Made by a program: the position numbers and the translations under genes. A DNA stretch of 64,000 nt from Prorocentrum cordatum (Eukaryota > Sar > Dinophyceae > Prorocentrales > Prorocentraceae): positions 1-64,000 of the forward strand of contig CAUYUJ010017773.1 in NCBI GenBank assembly GCA_963575745.1, read 5' to 3'. A model generated the notes under the pieces. It ran no database searches, was not told where the DNA came from, and saw nothing but the letters and a program-made list of their open reading frames with translations. Positions 42,437 to 52,038 of this stretch are shown here, in pieces (positions within the stretch are counted from its first letter, which is position 1; each line of letters begins with the position of its first letter).

Positions 42437-45136
42437 CCTCATTATGGGTAATCCGGTCACATATATAGCCACGGGTTCGGAGTTCAGCGCAAGCTGTGCG
42501 AATATCTTCGATAACGAGACATTTTGAATGATATTTTTCCTCTCGGGCCTCAGCGCGGCCAACGTATGTAGCGAGGAGGCCGGTATTCGGCTTCTCTTCG
42601 CAAGCGAGCGCCGCCGGCGCGCCCGCCTGCCCCCGTCAGCGGCTGTCGTGAGACCAAGTTGCCGCTTGACTCGGAGGCGTGCTGTTCGCGGATGGCTCCG
42701 CAGGAGTCGCTGGTGTGGCCACGCTCGCAGACAGACTCGGCGGATTGTTCTCAGAGATGTCAAAGTATTCCGTCCGATCCGTAGCGTGACCCACGATCTC
42801 CGCTCTCTCACCTCGCTGTGTGCATGACGACAGCAGGCGGGTTGGCCCCGCAGAGTCCGACGAACCTCCGCCCGTGTAGCTGGGTGGTGGTGGCGGTGGC
42901 GGGACGCGGGTGGCCCCGCTGGATCCTCAGGCGTCCATTTGCTCACCGCCTCCTGGACTGCCCAGAAGATCTTGGACTTCAGGGCGGCCTTTGCGTTCTC
43001 AGGAGGTGGGTGCCAAGTCCCTTCGGGACCCTGTCGGCCCTCCCACCAGCTGTTCAGCGTCCTGTTCACTATCAAACGGGTCGTGTCCTCCAGGAGCTGC
43101 TTGTCGATATACGGCTCGACGATGTACGTATCGGTCGTGAAGGTCGCGGACTGTCCCGTCGCGGGTGGCCCCGCTGTCGCGTCAGCGGGTGGCCCCGCAC
43201 TGACGGGGTCCTCTTCGTTCTCCGTCTCGGTGTAGCCATCTCGACTGCTGCGGATCGTGAAGGTGTTCGTGACCGTGTGGCTCTTGGCCCCATCGTACAG
43301 CCCGCAGGGAATCGCAAGATGTCCCGAGGGAGTCTTCTTCGCCTTCAGGACCTTGGCGCCTCTTCCCAGCTTCAGGGTGTAGTCGCCGCTGGGGAAGATG
43401 ACCTTCTGGTAGCCCGGCTTCAACACGATGATCGTATCACGTGCCTCCATGGCTCCTAGGCCCCAGATAGCCGGGATATTGGCGCCCGAGCCTTCTGCGA
43501 TGTTGGAGGCATACTCCTAAATGCGGGGGCTCGCCTCGTTGGCGTACTGTACCCCGATCTTGAAGTTGCCCATCTTCCGACATATCGCAGCGCCCTCCCC
43601 AACACCATTGATGTAGAGGGTCTTGCTCAGGGTGCAGATGGCAGGTCGGTAGTTGAACCTGGCCATTATCTCCTGGAAGGTCCGCGCCGTGTTGGATCCA
43701 ATGATGTTCACATTAGAACCAATGTCCAGCATGAACGAGATACAGGGCATACCATCTTCATCAGGAAAGAATGTCCCATTGCGCGCTGCAAGAGCGACCT
43801 GTACGCCAGTGTGGTCGTTGGTGTGGTACGTGATCTGCGATCCGAGTGTACCCCTCAACAGGCGCTGTTCAAGAACCCATTGACTCATGGTCAGCTCGGT
43901 GCACCACATCTGCTCGTACTGGCGGCGCTCCTCCACGGTAATCGGTTCCTGCTGGAGGACCCAATAGTTTGCAGATAGCGTGGACATCCATTCGCCTCCT
44001 GGTGGCAGCGTGTCAGTATCGTCACGCGCGTAGGTCAGCCCCTCTGTGTCGATCATGAATGTGGAATGGAACTGGGCTGCCTCTGCGCTCTCAGCGCTTG
44101 CCCGGCTTCTGGCGCTGACCGGGCTTGCCACTCGAGAGGTCCTGGTCGATCCAGTTGGCCTCCGAATCCCGCCTCCGCTCCTGCCACTCCGCCTGATGTT
44201 AGCCTCCATGTTCCTCAAGAAACCTGGGTTTGGAGGTCCGTTAGCGGGTGGCCCCGCTTGGGCGGCGGGAGCCGCTTCAGCGGGTGGCCCCGCAGCTGGG
44301 GGCTCTTGCGCTCGGAGCGCGGGCAAGATCGGCATCTGAATGCCTTGTTCTGGCGCTGGCCAGGGGTATGCCTGTGCAGCTGGGGCACGTGCGGATGGCT
44401 CCGCCGATCGTGCGGCTCGAGCCTCCAGTGCCTCCACTGCTTCGCGTAACCGACGCATTTCGCGGGCATCTGCAACGTGCCTCTCCTGCTGGCGCGCTTG
44501 GTCCGACTCAGCATCGCGCTGTCCAGCATACGGGAAGTGTGCTATCACTATGCCCGGTCCACGGCATACGGCACAGGGGGCCTCATTCGGCGCACCTGGC
44601 CGCTGATTGCGGACATGCTGCTGTGCAACACGGTCCCAGCATATGTCGTGGAAGAAGTGCCCGCACGCCAGTCTCCACACTGTAGTACCCATCTCGTAGT
44701 TGTCCATGCAGATTGGGCACTGAGTGAAGTTGTAGTCTGAGATGACTGGAGCAGGCAGGTCAGGGCGAGTCCGAGCTTGGCGCTCGAACGTGGTTTCGCC
44801 CTCCCGATATGGCGTCGGTGGCGGCCGCCTTTCTGGCCGTTCAGCAGGTGGCCCCGCTTCCGCGGGTGTCCCCGCTTGGGCCTCGCGCTCAATCCTTCTC
44901 TGGATCGCGCGTTGTTGGCGCAGCCTAGTGTTGTCACGAGCCTGCTGCCTGGATGCCAGTATCGCTTGCTGCGTGTTGTGCACGTCGCGGATGTAGTCTG
45001 GCATGCTGCCCATAGCGGCTGGCACCGCGAGACCAGCTGGCTGAACTATGGTCTCGGGGTCCGTCGGTGTGGGCATGTAGGCGTAGTGTGGCATAGACTG
45101 CGCATCGACCGCTCGTGTAAACTGCAAACGAAACAT
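42434..45136 (-). CDS. Copia ORF B: RING-H2 domain and retropepsin, with one in-frame UAG
   Basis: ATG 45136 lies in a 91-bp overlap with ORF A, in the -1 frame. Residues ~139-190 form a RING-H2 finger: CPICMDNYEMG, then CGHFFHDIC, then CAVC. Pro/Ala linkers carry the palindromic word. The aspartic protease starts near residue 470 with FMLDIGSNVNIIG (D-I-G instead of D-S/T-G). A UAG at 43519-43517 interrupts it, but the same frame goes on with PAIWGLGAMEARDTIIVL, the expected second half of a retropepsin, and continues to the TAA at 42436. Either the stop is suppressed or this copy has one nonsense change. The C-terminal part has no recognised domain. The RING suggests ubiquitin-ligase-type activity, which is inference. 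Confidence 0.8.
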
Positions 45137-48100
45137 CTCATTAGCTTCCGAGTGTATTCGTTCGCAGGTGGCCCCGCAATCATAGGAGTGTTATTCATCT
45201 GCGCGTAGTACTCAGGGTACATCGGCGCGTCCATGGCCGGCGCCTCTGCTGGACCGTGATTGTCCCATCCGTATATCGGGTGTGATGCTATTCCTGGAAT
45301 AAACACCTGTCGATATGGATTCGTGGGATCAGCGTTTGGAGCATCTTCAGAAGTCCAACTCCAGAGAGGTCGGAAGTCGCCATGGCTTGTAACGTCTATG
45401 TTGCGGTTCCGCAACAGGCTGGGCACTCTTTCAGCTTGTTGTTGCAGAAAAGTGGCCTGTGCTCTTAAGTTAGCTGCCCGACGTTCGTAGTCTGAACCTT
45501 GCTGTCCGTCAGCGGGTGACCCCGCTTGAGCGGGTGGCTCCGCAGGCGTTCGCTCAGCGGGTGACCCCGCAGCCGCTCCTCCTTCACTACCCCTCGGAGT
45601 GCCAAAGGGAGTGGTTGCTTGGAGTGCTGCCGCGAGTGCTGGATTTCCGCGAATCGCCTGGAGTCTTTGCCACAAGCTGTTCTCGCTCGTTTCAGACGGC
45701 GGAGTCCGGAACGGCGAGCCACCATCGGAGCCGCCCATAGGGACAAACCTCGCACCTCCAGCCTGCTGCGGAGGGCGTTGTGGCTGTGGTCCTAGGGCGC
45801 CTGGTGGCCCCGCAGGAGTGCGCAGGTTCCTCTGCCGTGCGTCTTGGATACCTGCATGCACTGCCCACGGGTCAGCACGGTATAGCTGATCGGTCAGTCC
45901 AGAAACGTCGGCTGGTGACAGGTAGCTGTTGAGGGCCTGGACCCATGTCTGCTGGTCCGGCCTCCAAGGAGATGCTACTGCGGCTACTGGCGTGACCACT
46001 TGCTGCCATGAACCATCCGAGGTGTCTGCCGCGGGTGTCCCCGCTCCTGCGGGTGGCCCCGCCTCAGGCATGACCTCGTCTTCCTGGGCATTTATCATGA
46101 GGACTGTCTGTGTGAGGTACGGTCGTGGAGCAACGTCTTGCTCGGTCATGGTCAGGTTGAATGGGCGACCGCCCGTCTTAGTCCAGCCCTTTAGGTACAT
46201 GGCGTGCTCGTCCATCACACCCAGAGTTCTGTCGCACATTTTAAGTGGCAAGTAGTCCTCGGAGCAAATCCTGTCCGCGGGTTGGCCCCGCTTCCGCGAT
46301 TTGTCGTAAGCCAGCGGATTGCTCCAGGCTTCACCGACCCGATATTTTGCAATGCTCACAATCTGAAGGATATGATCGGGCGGTATGCGGCCATTGTGGC
46401 CCCGTGTCATGACGATGTCATTCGCTGACCTCCATAAAGAGAAGCCGCTGGACAACATCTTGCTGATGCTGCAGAAGATGAGCACCTCAGAGTCAGGACG
46501 GATGCCCGACTGAATCCTCGGGTCACCCGGGAGGTAGGGGCAGCCGTGAACGAACTGGCGCCCCCCCTGCCCCTTAGGGTTGTCCTGTGCGAGGCATGAA
46601 AGGCCATTATCAAGGATGCCCTTAACATGCTCCCACTGTGTCCCGTGGATAAAGTATACTGGGTCATCTGGTTCCTTCATCCATGTCGTGATGGGCTTAT
46701 AGAGCGACTCTGGGCAGTGGATGCCTGGGCTGCTATGGCCGTTCGTGGCTCTGATGAAATATTGTGGCCTGCGTGCCGTTGGTCGGAATCTGAGAGGTAG
46801 CTTCATGCTATCCTCGACGCATTTCATCTGGAGCCTGCCCTTCTGCATGCCATGGTTGTCGATCATCTCGCAGCAGTTCAGCAACGCCCAATACACGTAT
46901 GAGCAGTGAGGGTTGCCCTTGATAAGCACATCGTGCATGTCCCGGTAGCCTTTCCACTGATTGTCACCAGTCCAATTTGTCAGCAAGTCGTCAACAACAA
47001 CCCAGCCATCGTATGGATCGAAAGTGTCAATCTTTTCGAAGTATCGGCTGAATCCATCTTTCGAATACGGACTATGGCGTAGGGCTGTAGAGAACCATAT
47101 TGACACCTTGGCCATTTGCCAATCGCGCGGCAGAGTCGGATCTGTGTTAAACCTCTTCATGACCTTCATGAGCTCTGCCTTGTGCTGCGCGACGCGCAAT
47201 GGCGGCCTGTCCCGCAACATATTGCCCACGACTTGTTGTTCACGTTCCCATTCATTACGGCACTCGAAGTTACGACGATCGGGGCAATTGATGACCTCGT
47301 ATCGATCTGTATCATCTCGAGTGACTCGTGGGTTTATGGTGCGTTTCGGGCCTTTGTCTTCAACGCCTTGCCAATATTTAATGGCTCCCAGAGGGATGTT
47401 CTTGAGAACAGACGACGCTGGTTGCCGACGCGCGGGTGGCCCCGCTGCTGCAGCTGGCGCCGCTGCGGCTGCCGAGGCAGCTCCAGCGGATGACCCCGCA
47501 CCAGGGTGCGGGTGACCTTGGTCAGCCAGCGCATCGTCGGCTAGTTTCTGTCGGTTGTCAATTTCTTTGAGGGCTTTGCGGCGTTCTTCTTCTGAGGGAG
47601 TGCCTTCTGCGGGTGTCCCCGCTGCTGCAGCTGGCGCCGCTTCAGCGGGTGGCCCCGCAGAGCCCTTGTCCTCCTTACCTTTGGCGGCTGCCTCTGCCCG
47701 CACCGACCTCGACCCAGCCTCGGGCTTCGGCTGCGCTTTCATTCGTGCCGAGCCTGGTCGTGGTGCAAGGCGCGGCTGGTGCAGAGTTGGAGTCCAGTCG
47801 CCTCGGAAGGCTGCCTTAGGCTGGTCGCGATCTTTGTCCTTGACGTCGCCTTGGGCAGCCGGTGGCATCGGGGCTGATGGTCCAGCAAAAGCCTTCCTCC
47901 TCTCCGTCACGGACGGGCCGGTAGGCTCTCCCGGCTCAGGGTCGTCCTTCGTGGCGATCCCTCTGGCCTTCGCACGCCCCTGTGTACCTTCGGGGCTCTT
48001 GGAAGGATACCTCTTCGCAGGGGAAGGTGGAGGCGAGGAGTCGGCTTCAGGTCCTGGAGGTGGTTTGTTGCCTTCGTCTGGTTGTGGACCAGGAGGGTCT

Positions 48101-51100
48101 TTAGGAGGGCCTTCTGGCTGGCCATGATCATGGATGACCTGCCTCATCTGGTCGATGTTGGCAGTACCTTTTATGGCCAGCTTGTACTTGCCATTTTCGT
48201 GGCGGTAAAGTACCCTCGTGCAAAACCACTTCTGCGCCGAGGAGCTGTAGTACCAGCAGGCGCATCCATCAGGGAATGCATTCTCTGAGCCGTCTTCCGC
48301 CGCCCATTCTTCGTTCAGTTCGGTCTGGTCAGTACCGGCGGCGGACCCGGCAGCAGATGCAACAGCCATCCACTCTTCGTCCGCGGACCCAGCGGCTGGC
48401 GCCGCGTCTGCGGGTGACCCCGCACCTCCGCTGGAGTCTGCGGGTGACCCCGCCTCTTTATGGAATCGGCGGTTCCATTCTTTGAGGCGATGGTCTTTAG
48501 GAAGCTGTTCCCAATTTTCCCTGACAGTGTCAGCAACCTCCTCGGTCATAGGGACGCGATCGGCTTCGGTAATGCGCTTTCCTCCTCCAGGGACCTTCTT
48601 GTTAGGATCGTGGACGGTGCCAGCGTCATCTCCATGAGACCAGTTCCAGGGGGTCTCACCGTGATGAGGGCTCCTGGAGGGGCGGTCCATTGGACAGCCG
48701 CGCATGTGACCTTTGAAAGGCTCGCATTGACATACTTGTTTCCTGTATGTCTTGCGATCGTTGATGATCTCCTGTTTCTTAGCCCTTCGGCCCCAAGCCT
48801 CTGGCGTTTTAGTCTTGCCACCTTTGGTGCGTATTATGATGCCAGATTCGTCCCGTTTGCAGTGCTCCTTGGACCACCAGTGGCGGATCACGTCCTTCGA
48901 GTAGCCGGGGTACCAATTGATGTACCACTCCGGCACGTACTGAGCGGATACACCTACGGAGTGCTCCGTGCTGTACGGGTAGCCAGATGCATCATGTGTA
49001 GGGCGTCGTGGAGCTGAACGGCCCCTCCTGCGGGTTGGCCCCGCTGACGCACTGCCACGTTCCATGGGCCTTTCATCTTCATGACGGTGCTCTGGGTCTC
49101 GGGGTGGCGATGGTCGTCTGTTCTTCTTTGCATGGCGCCTGTCCTCCGAGTCCTCTGAGCTGTCCTGGACCATGAATACGTGCTGATGCGGGCTTTGGAA
49201 GTACCCGATGTCGGTCAGCTGCTCCATAGTGAGGTCGTTGAGGTCCATCTGGTCGCAGCCCTGCATGAATTCGTCCATAAACCAAGCGGGTAGCCCCGCT
49301 GCTGCAGCTGGCGCCGCTTCGGCGGGTGGCCCCGCTAGAGCCTGGAGTGCAGTCAGCATCTGAGGTGCCGACATATCAGGATCCAGGTATGGACGCAGCC
49401 TTGCGGCCCCTGGGCGCGACAGCAGGTCGTTCATGGTCATCTGCTGATGTGCTGGCGCACTCAGGAGCTGGATCGCTTCTGCGACCTGCTCTTGGAGCCT
49501 GTCATCATAGTCCTCTTCGGCCTCTTCAGAGTCAGAATAAGCTGCGGGATGGCCCCGCATTTCGTCGTCAGCGTCTCCCGCTTCCGAGCCGGCTCGCGAA
49601 AGATCAGGCAGCAACGGCATGCCGATCACCTGCGGTGCCAGCGCGGCGGCGAGCTCCTCCTCGGTCGCCGGGGCGGTTTCAGCTTCGGAGATCTCGTCGT
49701 CGGCGGGTGGCCCCGCTGGAAGACCGAACCAAGCGTTGAACACGCCCTCGTCGACTTCGTCCCAGCCGTGGAACTCGTCGAAGAGGGTCACCGCGTACTC
49801 TCCCAGGGCTACGGTCGCATCAGCGTAGCGGGCCATCACGTAGTACGTGGAGGAGCCTGCGGCGGGAGCCGCTTCTGGATTGACGTAAAACTCGTAGTCA
49901 ATGTAGTCTATGTCATCCATAAAAGAGTTTTGAGCCAAATGTACGGATCCCTTTCCTTTCCCCTTCGGGCAATGATCGCGCAAATGCTCTGTACTACCGC
50001 ATGTATGACACTTCATAGTGTTGCCAGAAGCGTCCCTAGGGTTACCCCTCCGCCCTTTTCCCTTACCAGAGGTCCGCCTGTGACCCCGACCTTTGCCTCC
50101 GATAAGAACTTCTTCAAAAACTATGTCAGTTAAGGACGTGAGGAAAGCAGTGATACCCCTACCATGCATGCGGCGTCTGCGACCCCCTTTGCCACGACCC
50201 TTTCCATAGCGTTTGAAATATCGGCGTACTGCACGTCTCACTTTTCTGACCGGTTTCTTCATAAAGCGCCTCCAACGGCGTTTTGATTTGCGATAAGCCA
50301 TAAAAGCGGCTTCCGCTCTTTGTTGTTCAGAAAGGTGAGTGTCATCAGCTGGATAGTCATTGCCAGCAGAGACTATACCATTGTGATCACCGTCAGATGA
50401 GGTATCTGTGTCAGTGCCAGATTCAAACGGAGAGGGTGGCTGAGACCCTTGAGCGGATGACTCCGCTTGGCCCCAGAGGGTTGTGCCCGAGGGCGGGCTT
50501 GCAGTGTAGGCGGCGCCCGGCGTGTAGTTCGACCAGGCGTTCGCCTCCGCTGCCTCTGCCGATGCCTGGCCGGTCTGCCCTAAGAGGGCAGTGGCCTCGT
50601 TGGGCATATCGGCTGGATCAGCCCAGGGACTTGGCTCGCCAGGACCAGCGGGTGACCCCGCAGTCGTGGCGTAAACACCTGCATGTGCGTGGTGCCCTGT
50701 GAAGATACCCGCAATGTTGCCAGGGGAGCGCTCGGCAACATGCCCGTAGTTGCTCATCCTGGTTAGCAGCCTATCATAGTCAGCTTGCGTTCTGGGCATC
50801 TGATGATTAAAGGGCTCCAGCAGGTGTTGGGCCCGTGACGCGACAACGCCTAACGCTCTGAAAAGGATCAGCGTGAGGATCTGAAAGTTGGGGATGACAA
50901 ATCCAACAGAGTTAGCCTCGTCACGGGCCATCTCGAATCGAGCTAACACTGAGTCGATTCGTTCGCCCCTTTCGACGCGAAAGTCGATAAGGGCAGTGCC
51001 AGAGTTGAGCTGGCGCTCATCTTCCAGATTTTCAAATTTGGTGCTCAATAGGTAAAGTATATAAGTAACTGCATCCGTTGGCTGTCCGTTGACAGTTACA

Positions 51101-51888
51101 CCATAGTTGATGATCTGGGATGGGACCTGCATGGCGATACGACGAGCAAGGCCTTGAAGACCACGTTGTAGTGCTGCAGCTTGCTGAGGTGGCGTCATAT
51201 TGCCGCTCGTCACGTTTATCCACGCATGTACTTCGCGAACGTACTCGCGAAAGGGCGTAGTACCGGCTGGGTCCCAAGAAGGGCCGGTAGTACGCGTGTC
51301 GTCCATCCCCTGCCGCATGTAGCCCACAGCACATCCCATTATCACCCATAGAATGCCGAAGATAGTTATCTTGATCCAGTGCATGTGCATCTCGGCTTCG
51401 GTGATTGGTTTAGGCTGTGGTTTGTCAGGCTCGGGCGTAGCAGCCGTAAGGCGCCTGAACGGCACGGGATGCAGGTGGCCCCGCTGCGGGTAGCCCCGCA
51501 GAGTGACCACGTTCTCGATCGAGTTGCCGATTGGCATCTGGTGGAAGTCGGGAGTGAAGTAGCGCAGTGAAGTAGGAGAGAGCGTCTCGAGCTCGCGGGT
51601 CGCCCCGCTGGCCCGATCGCGGACTGGCTCCGCTCCTCGCAGAGCCGGCGCAACATGGTATTCCACCGTAGTAGTAGTCCACCAAGTTGTGCCGTGGATT
51701 ATGGGTATTAGAGCGAGAGCCAGCCACACGAGAGTGTAGCCAGCTCCGCTACCAAGTCGAAAACGCACTGGTAAGCCAAGATATATGTTCCGCCTTAGGC
51801 GCTCCCATATCCCAGGCTTTGGCTCATACCGCATGAGCAAGAGAGCAAGATGAAGCATGGGATCTGGAGTAAAGGATAGAAGGGGCAT
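45046..51888 (-). CDS. Copia ORF A: membrane segments, Gag, CCHC knuckle and Tpt1/KptA-like domain
   Basis: First ATG is 51888, inside the 5' LTR; the frame is open from 51948. Counting from that ATG, hydrophobic segments lie at ~50-70 (YTLVWLALALIPIIHG) and ~170-191 (ITIFGILWVIMGCAVGYM). A Gag-like helical domain spans ~215-380 (QRGLQGLARRIAMQVPSQII; YILYLLSTKFENLEDE). A knuckle CHTCGSTEHLRDHC lies at ~624-640. Residues ~1590-1850 match RNA 2'-phosphotransferase: FSTALRHSP (R1604, H1605), DGWVVVDDLL, YFIRATNGHS (R1713, H1718), FIHGTQWEHVKGILDNGL (H1748), RQFVH, then SANDIVMTRG and IPPDHILQI. Family members remove splice-junction 2'-phosphates using NAD+. The rest is Pro/Ala-rich linker. The Tpt1 role in the element is unknown. 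Confidence 0.85.
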   Translation of the reverse strand: MPLLSFTPDPMLHLALLLMRYEPKPGIWERLRRNIYLGLPVRFRLGSGAGYTLVWLALALIPIIHGTTWWTTTTVEYHVAPALRGAEPVRDRASGATRELETLSPTSLRYFTPDFHQMPIGNSIENVVTLRGYPQRGHLHPVPFRRLTAATPEPDKPQPKPITEAEMHMHWIKITIFGILWVIMGCAVGYMRQGMDDTRTTGPSWDPAGTTPFREYVREVHAWINVTSGNMTPPQQAAALQRGLQGLARRIAMQVPSQIINYGVTVNGQPTDAVTYILYLLSTKFENLEDERQLNSGTALIDFRVERGERIDSVLARFEMARDEANSVGFVIPNFQILTLILFRALGVVASRAQHLLEPFNHQMPRTQADYDRLLTRMSNYGHVAERSPGNIAGIFTGHHAHAGVYATTAGSPAGPGEPSPWADPADMPNEATALLGQTGQASAEAAEANAWSNYTPGAAYTASPPSGTTLWGQAESSAQGSQPPSPFESGTDTDTSSDGDHNGIVSAGNDYPADDTHLSEQQRAEAAFMAYRKSKRRWRRFMKKPVRKVRRAVRRYFKRYGKGRGKGGRRRRMHGRGITAFLTSLTDIVFEEVLIGGKGRGHRRTSGKGKGRRGNPRDASGNTMKCHTCGSTEHLRDHCPKGKGKGSVHLAQNSFMDDIDYIDYEFYVNPEAAPAAGSSTYYVMARYADATVALGEYAVTLFDEFHGWDEVDEGVFNAWFGLPAGPPADDEISEAETAPATEEELAAALAPQVIGMPLLPDLSRAGSEAGDADDEMRGHPAAYSDSEEAEEDYDDRLQEQVAEAIQLLSAPAHQQMTMNDLLSRPGAARLRPYLDPDMSAPQMLTALQALAGPPAEAAPAAAAGLPAWFMDEFMQGCDQMDLNDLTMEQLTDIGYFQSPHQHVFMVQDSSEDSEDRRHAKKNRRPSPPRDPEHRHEDERPMERGSASAGPTRRRGRSAPRRPTHDASGYPYSTEHSVGVSAQYVPEWYINWYPGYSKDVIRHWWSKEHCKRDESGIIIRTKGGKTKTPEAWGRRAKKQEIINDRKTYRKQVCQCEPFKGHMRGCPMDRPSRSPHHGETPWNWSHGDDAGTVHDPNKKVPGGGKRITEADRVPMTEEVADTVRENWEQLPKDHRLKEWNRRFHKEAGSPADSSGGAGSPADAAPAAGSADEEWMAVASAAGSAAGTDQTELNEEWAAEDGSENAFPDGCACWYYSSSAQKWFCTRVLYRHENGKYKLAIKGTANIDQMRQVIHDHGQPEGPPKDPPGPQPDEGNKPPPGPEADSSPPPSPAKRYPSKSPEGTQGRAKARGIATKDDPEPGEPTGPSVTERRKAFAGPSAPMPPAAQGDVKDKDRDQPKAAFRGDWTPTLHQPRLAPRPGSARMKAQPKPEAGSRSVRAEAAAKGKEDKGSAGPPAEAAPAAAAGTPAEGTPSEEERRKALKEIDNRQKLADDALADQGHPHPGAGSSAGAASAAAAAPAAAAGPPARRQPASSVLKNIPLGAIKYWQGVEDKGPKRTINPRVTRDDTDRYEVINCPDRRNFECRNEWEREQQVVGNMLRDRPPLRVAQHKAELMKVMKRFNTDPTLPRDWQMAKVSIWFSTALRHSPYSKDGFSRYFEKIDTFDPYDGWVVVDDLLTNWTGDNQWKGYRDMHDVLIKGNPHCSYVYWALLNCCEMIDNHGMQKGRLQMKCVEDSMKLPLRFRPTARRPQYFIRATNGHSSPGIHCPESLYKPITTWMKEPDDPVYFIHGTQWEHVKGILDNGLSCLAQDNPKGQGGRQFVHGCPYLPGDPRIQSGIRPDSEVLIFCSISKMLSSGFSLWRSANDIVMTRGHNGRIPPDHILQIVSIAKYRVGEAWSNPLAYDKSRKRGQPADRICSEDYLPLKMCDRTLGVMDEHAMYLKGWTKTGGRPFNLTMTEQDVAPRPYLTQTVLMINAQEDEVMPEAGPPAGAGTPAADTSDGSWQQVVTPVAAVASPWRPDQQTWVQALNSYLSPADVSGLTDQLYRADPWAVHAGIQDARQRNLRTPAGPPGALGPQPQRPPQQAGGARFVPMGGSDGGSPFRTPPSETSENSLWQRLQAIRGNPALAAALQATTPFGTPRGSEGGAAAGSPAERTPAEPPAQAGSPADGQQGSDYERRAANLRAQATFLQQQAERVPSLLRNRNIDVTSHGDFRPLWSWTSEDAPNADPTNPYRQVFIPGIASHPIYGWDNHGPAEAPAMDAPMYPEYYAQMNNTPMIAGPPANEYTRKLMRCFVCSLHERSMRSLCHTTPTCPHRRTPRP
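51741..51754 (-). other. Primer binding site, initiator-Met tRNA-like
   Basis: Directly after the 5' LTR the coding strand reads TGGTAGCGGAGCTG. This closely matches the TGGTAGCAGAGG/TGGTATCAGAGC sites complementary to the initiator methionine tRNA 3' end used by many copia elements. Confidence 0.8.
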
Positions 51889-52038
51889 CTTCAATAGAAA
51901 GGTCTTTTCCGATCTCAGATGCGAGTAGTGCGCCTCGGTGAGGCACAATCACATGTTCGGCCGGGCCCGGCTTGAGCCAGGCACGGCAGCGGTGCATGCT
52001 CGATTTACATCTCGCCTTTAACCCTCTCCGTTTAAAGT
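51755..52038 (-). repeat. Copia 5' LTR, 284 bp
   Basis: Pairs with 35651-35934. It should hold the promoter; no TATA-like box was recognised. The coding strand contains ACCGCTGCCGTGCCTGGCTC then AAG (51993-51971), which resembles the spliced leader, upstream of the first ATG of ORF A at 51888. Confidence 0.95.

Larger units (their letters stand above)
36078..51610. repeat. Dispersed palindromic word GCGGGTGGCCCCGC and variants (>30 copies)
   Basis: Stem GCGGG/CCCGC (or CCCCGC) with a 4-base centre. Examples: 36078-36091, 38704-38717, 42906-42919, 43161-43174, 43185-43198, 44244-44257, 44280-44293, plus many at 45.5, 46.0, 47.4-47.7, 48.4, 49.3, 49.7 and 51.5 kb. The centre varies (TGGC, TGAC, TGTC, TTTC, TAGC). 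Most encode Ala-Gly-x-Pro-Ala, but others are read in other frames (RGHP, RGYP, SGET). The word is almost confined to the copia element. Confidence 0.9.
35651..52038 (-). mobile_element. Complete Ty1/copia LTR retrotransposon, 16,388 bp
   Basis: Minus-strand element bounded by 284-bp direct repeats and a perfect 5-bp duplication AGAAG (35646-35650 and 52039-52043). It has an initiator-Met-like primer site and integrase before RT, which defines the copia order. Three long ORFs, in three frames, run Gag-like to RNase H. The size is about three times that of a usual copia element because of extra domains: Tpt1-like, RING-H2 and methyltransferase-like. The two LTRs differ at only three positions, all C/T or G/A transitions, so insertion was recent. 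It sits in the A1 satellite array. Proline/alanine linkers carry many copies of the palindrome GCGGGTGGCCCCGC. One in-frame UAG lies near the protease. Confidence 0.95.

Noticed and set aside
36078-51610. Reading the GCGGGTGGCCCCGC copies as a CRISPR-like array
   Set aside because: Spacing is irregular, copies lie inside ORFs, and the genome is eukaryotic with no cas genes.
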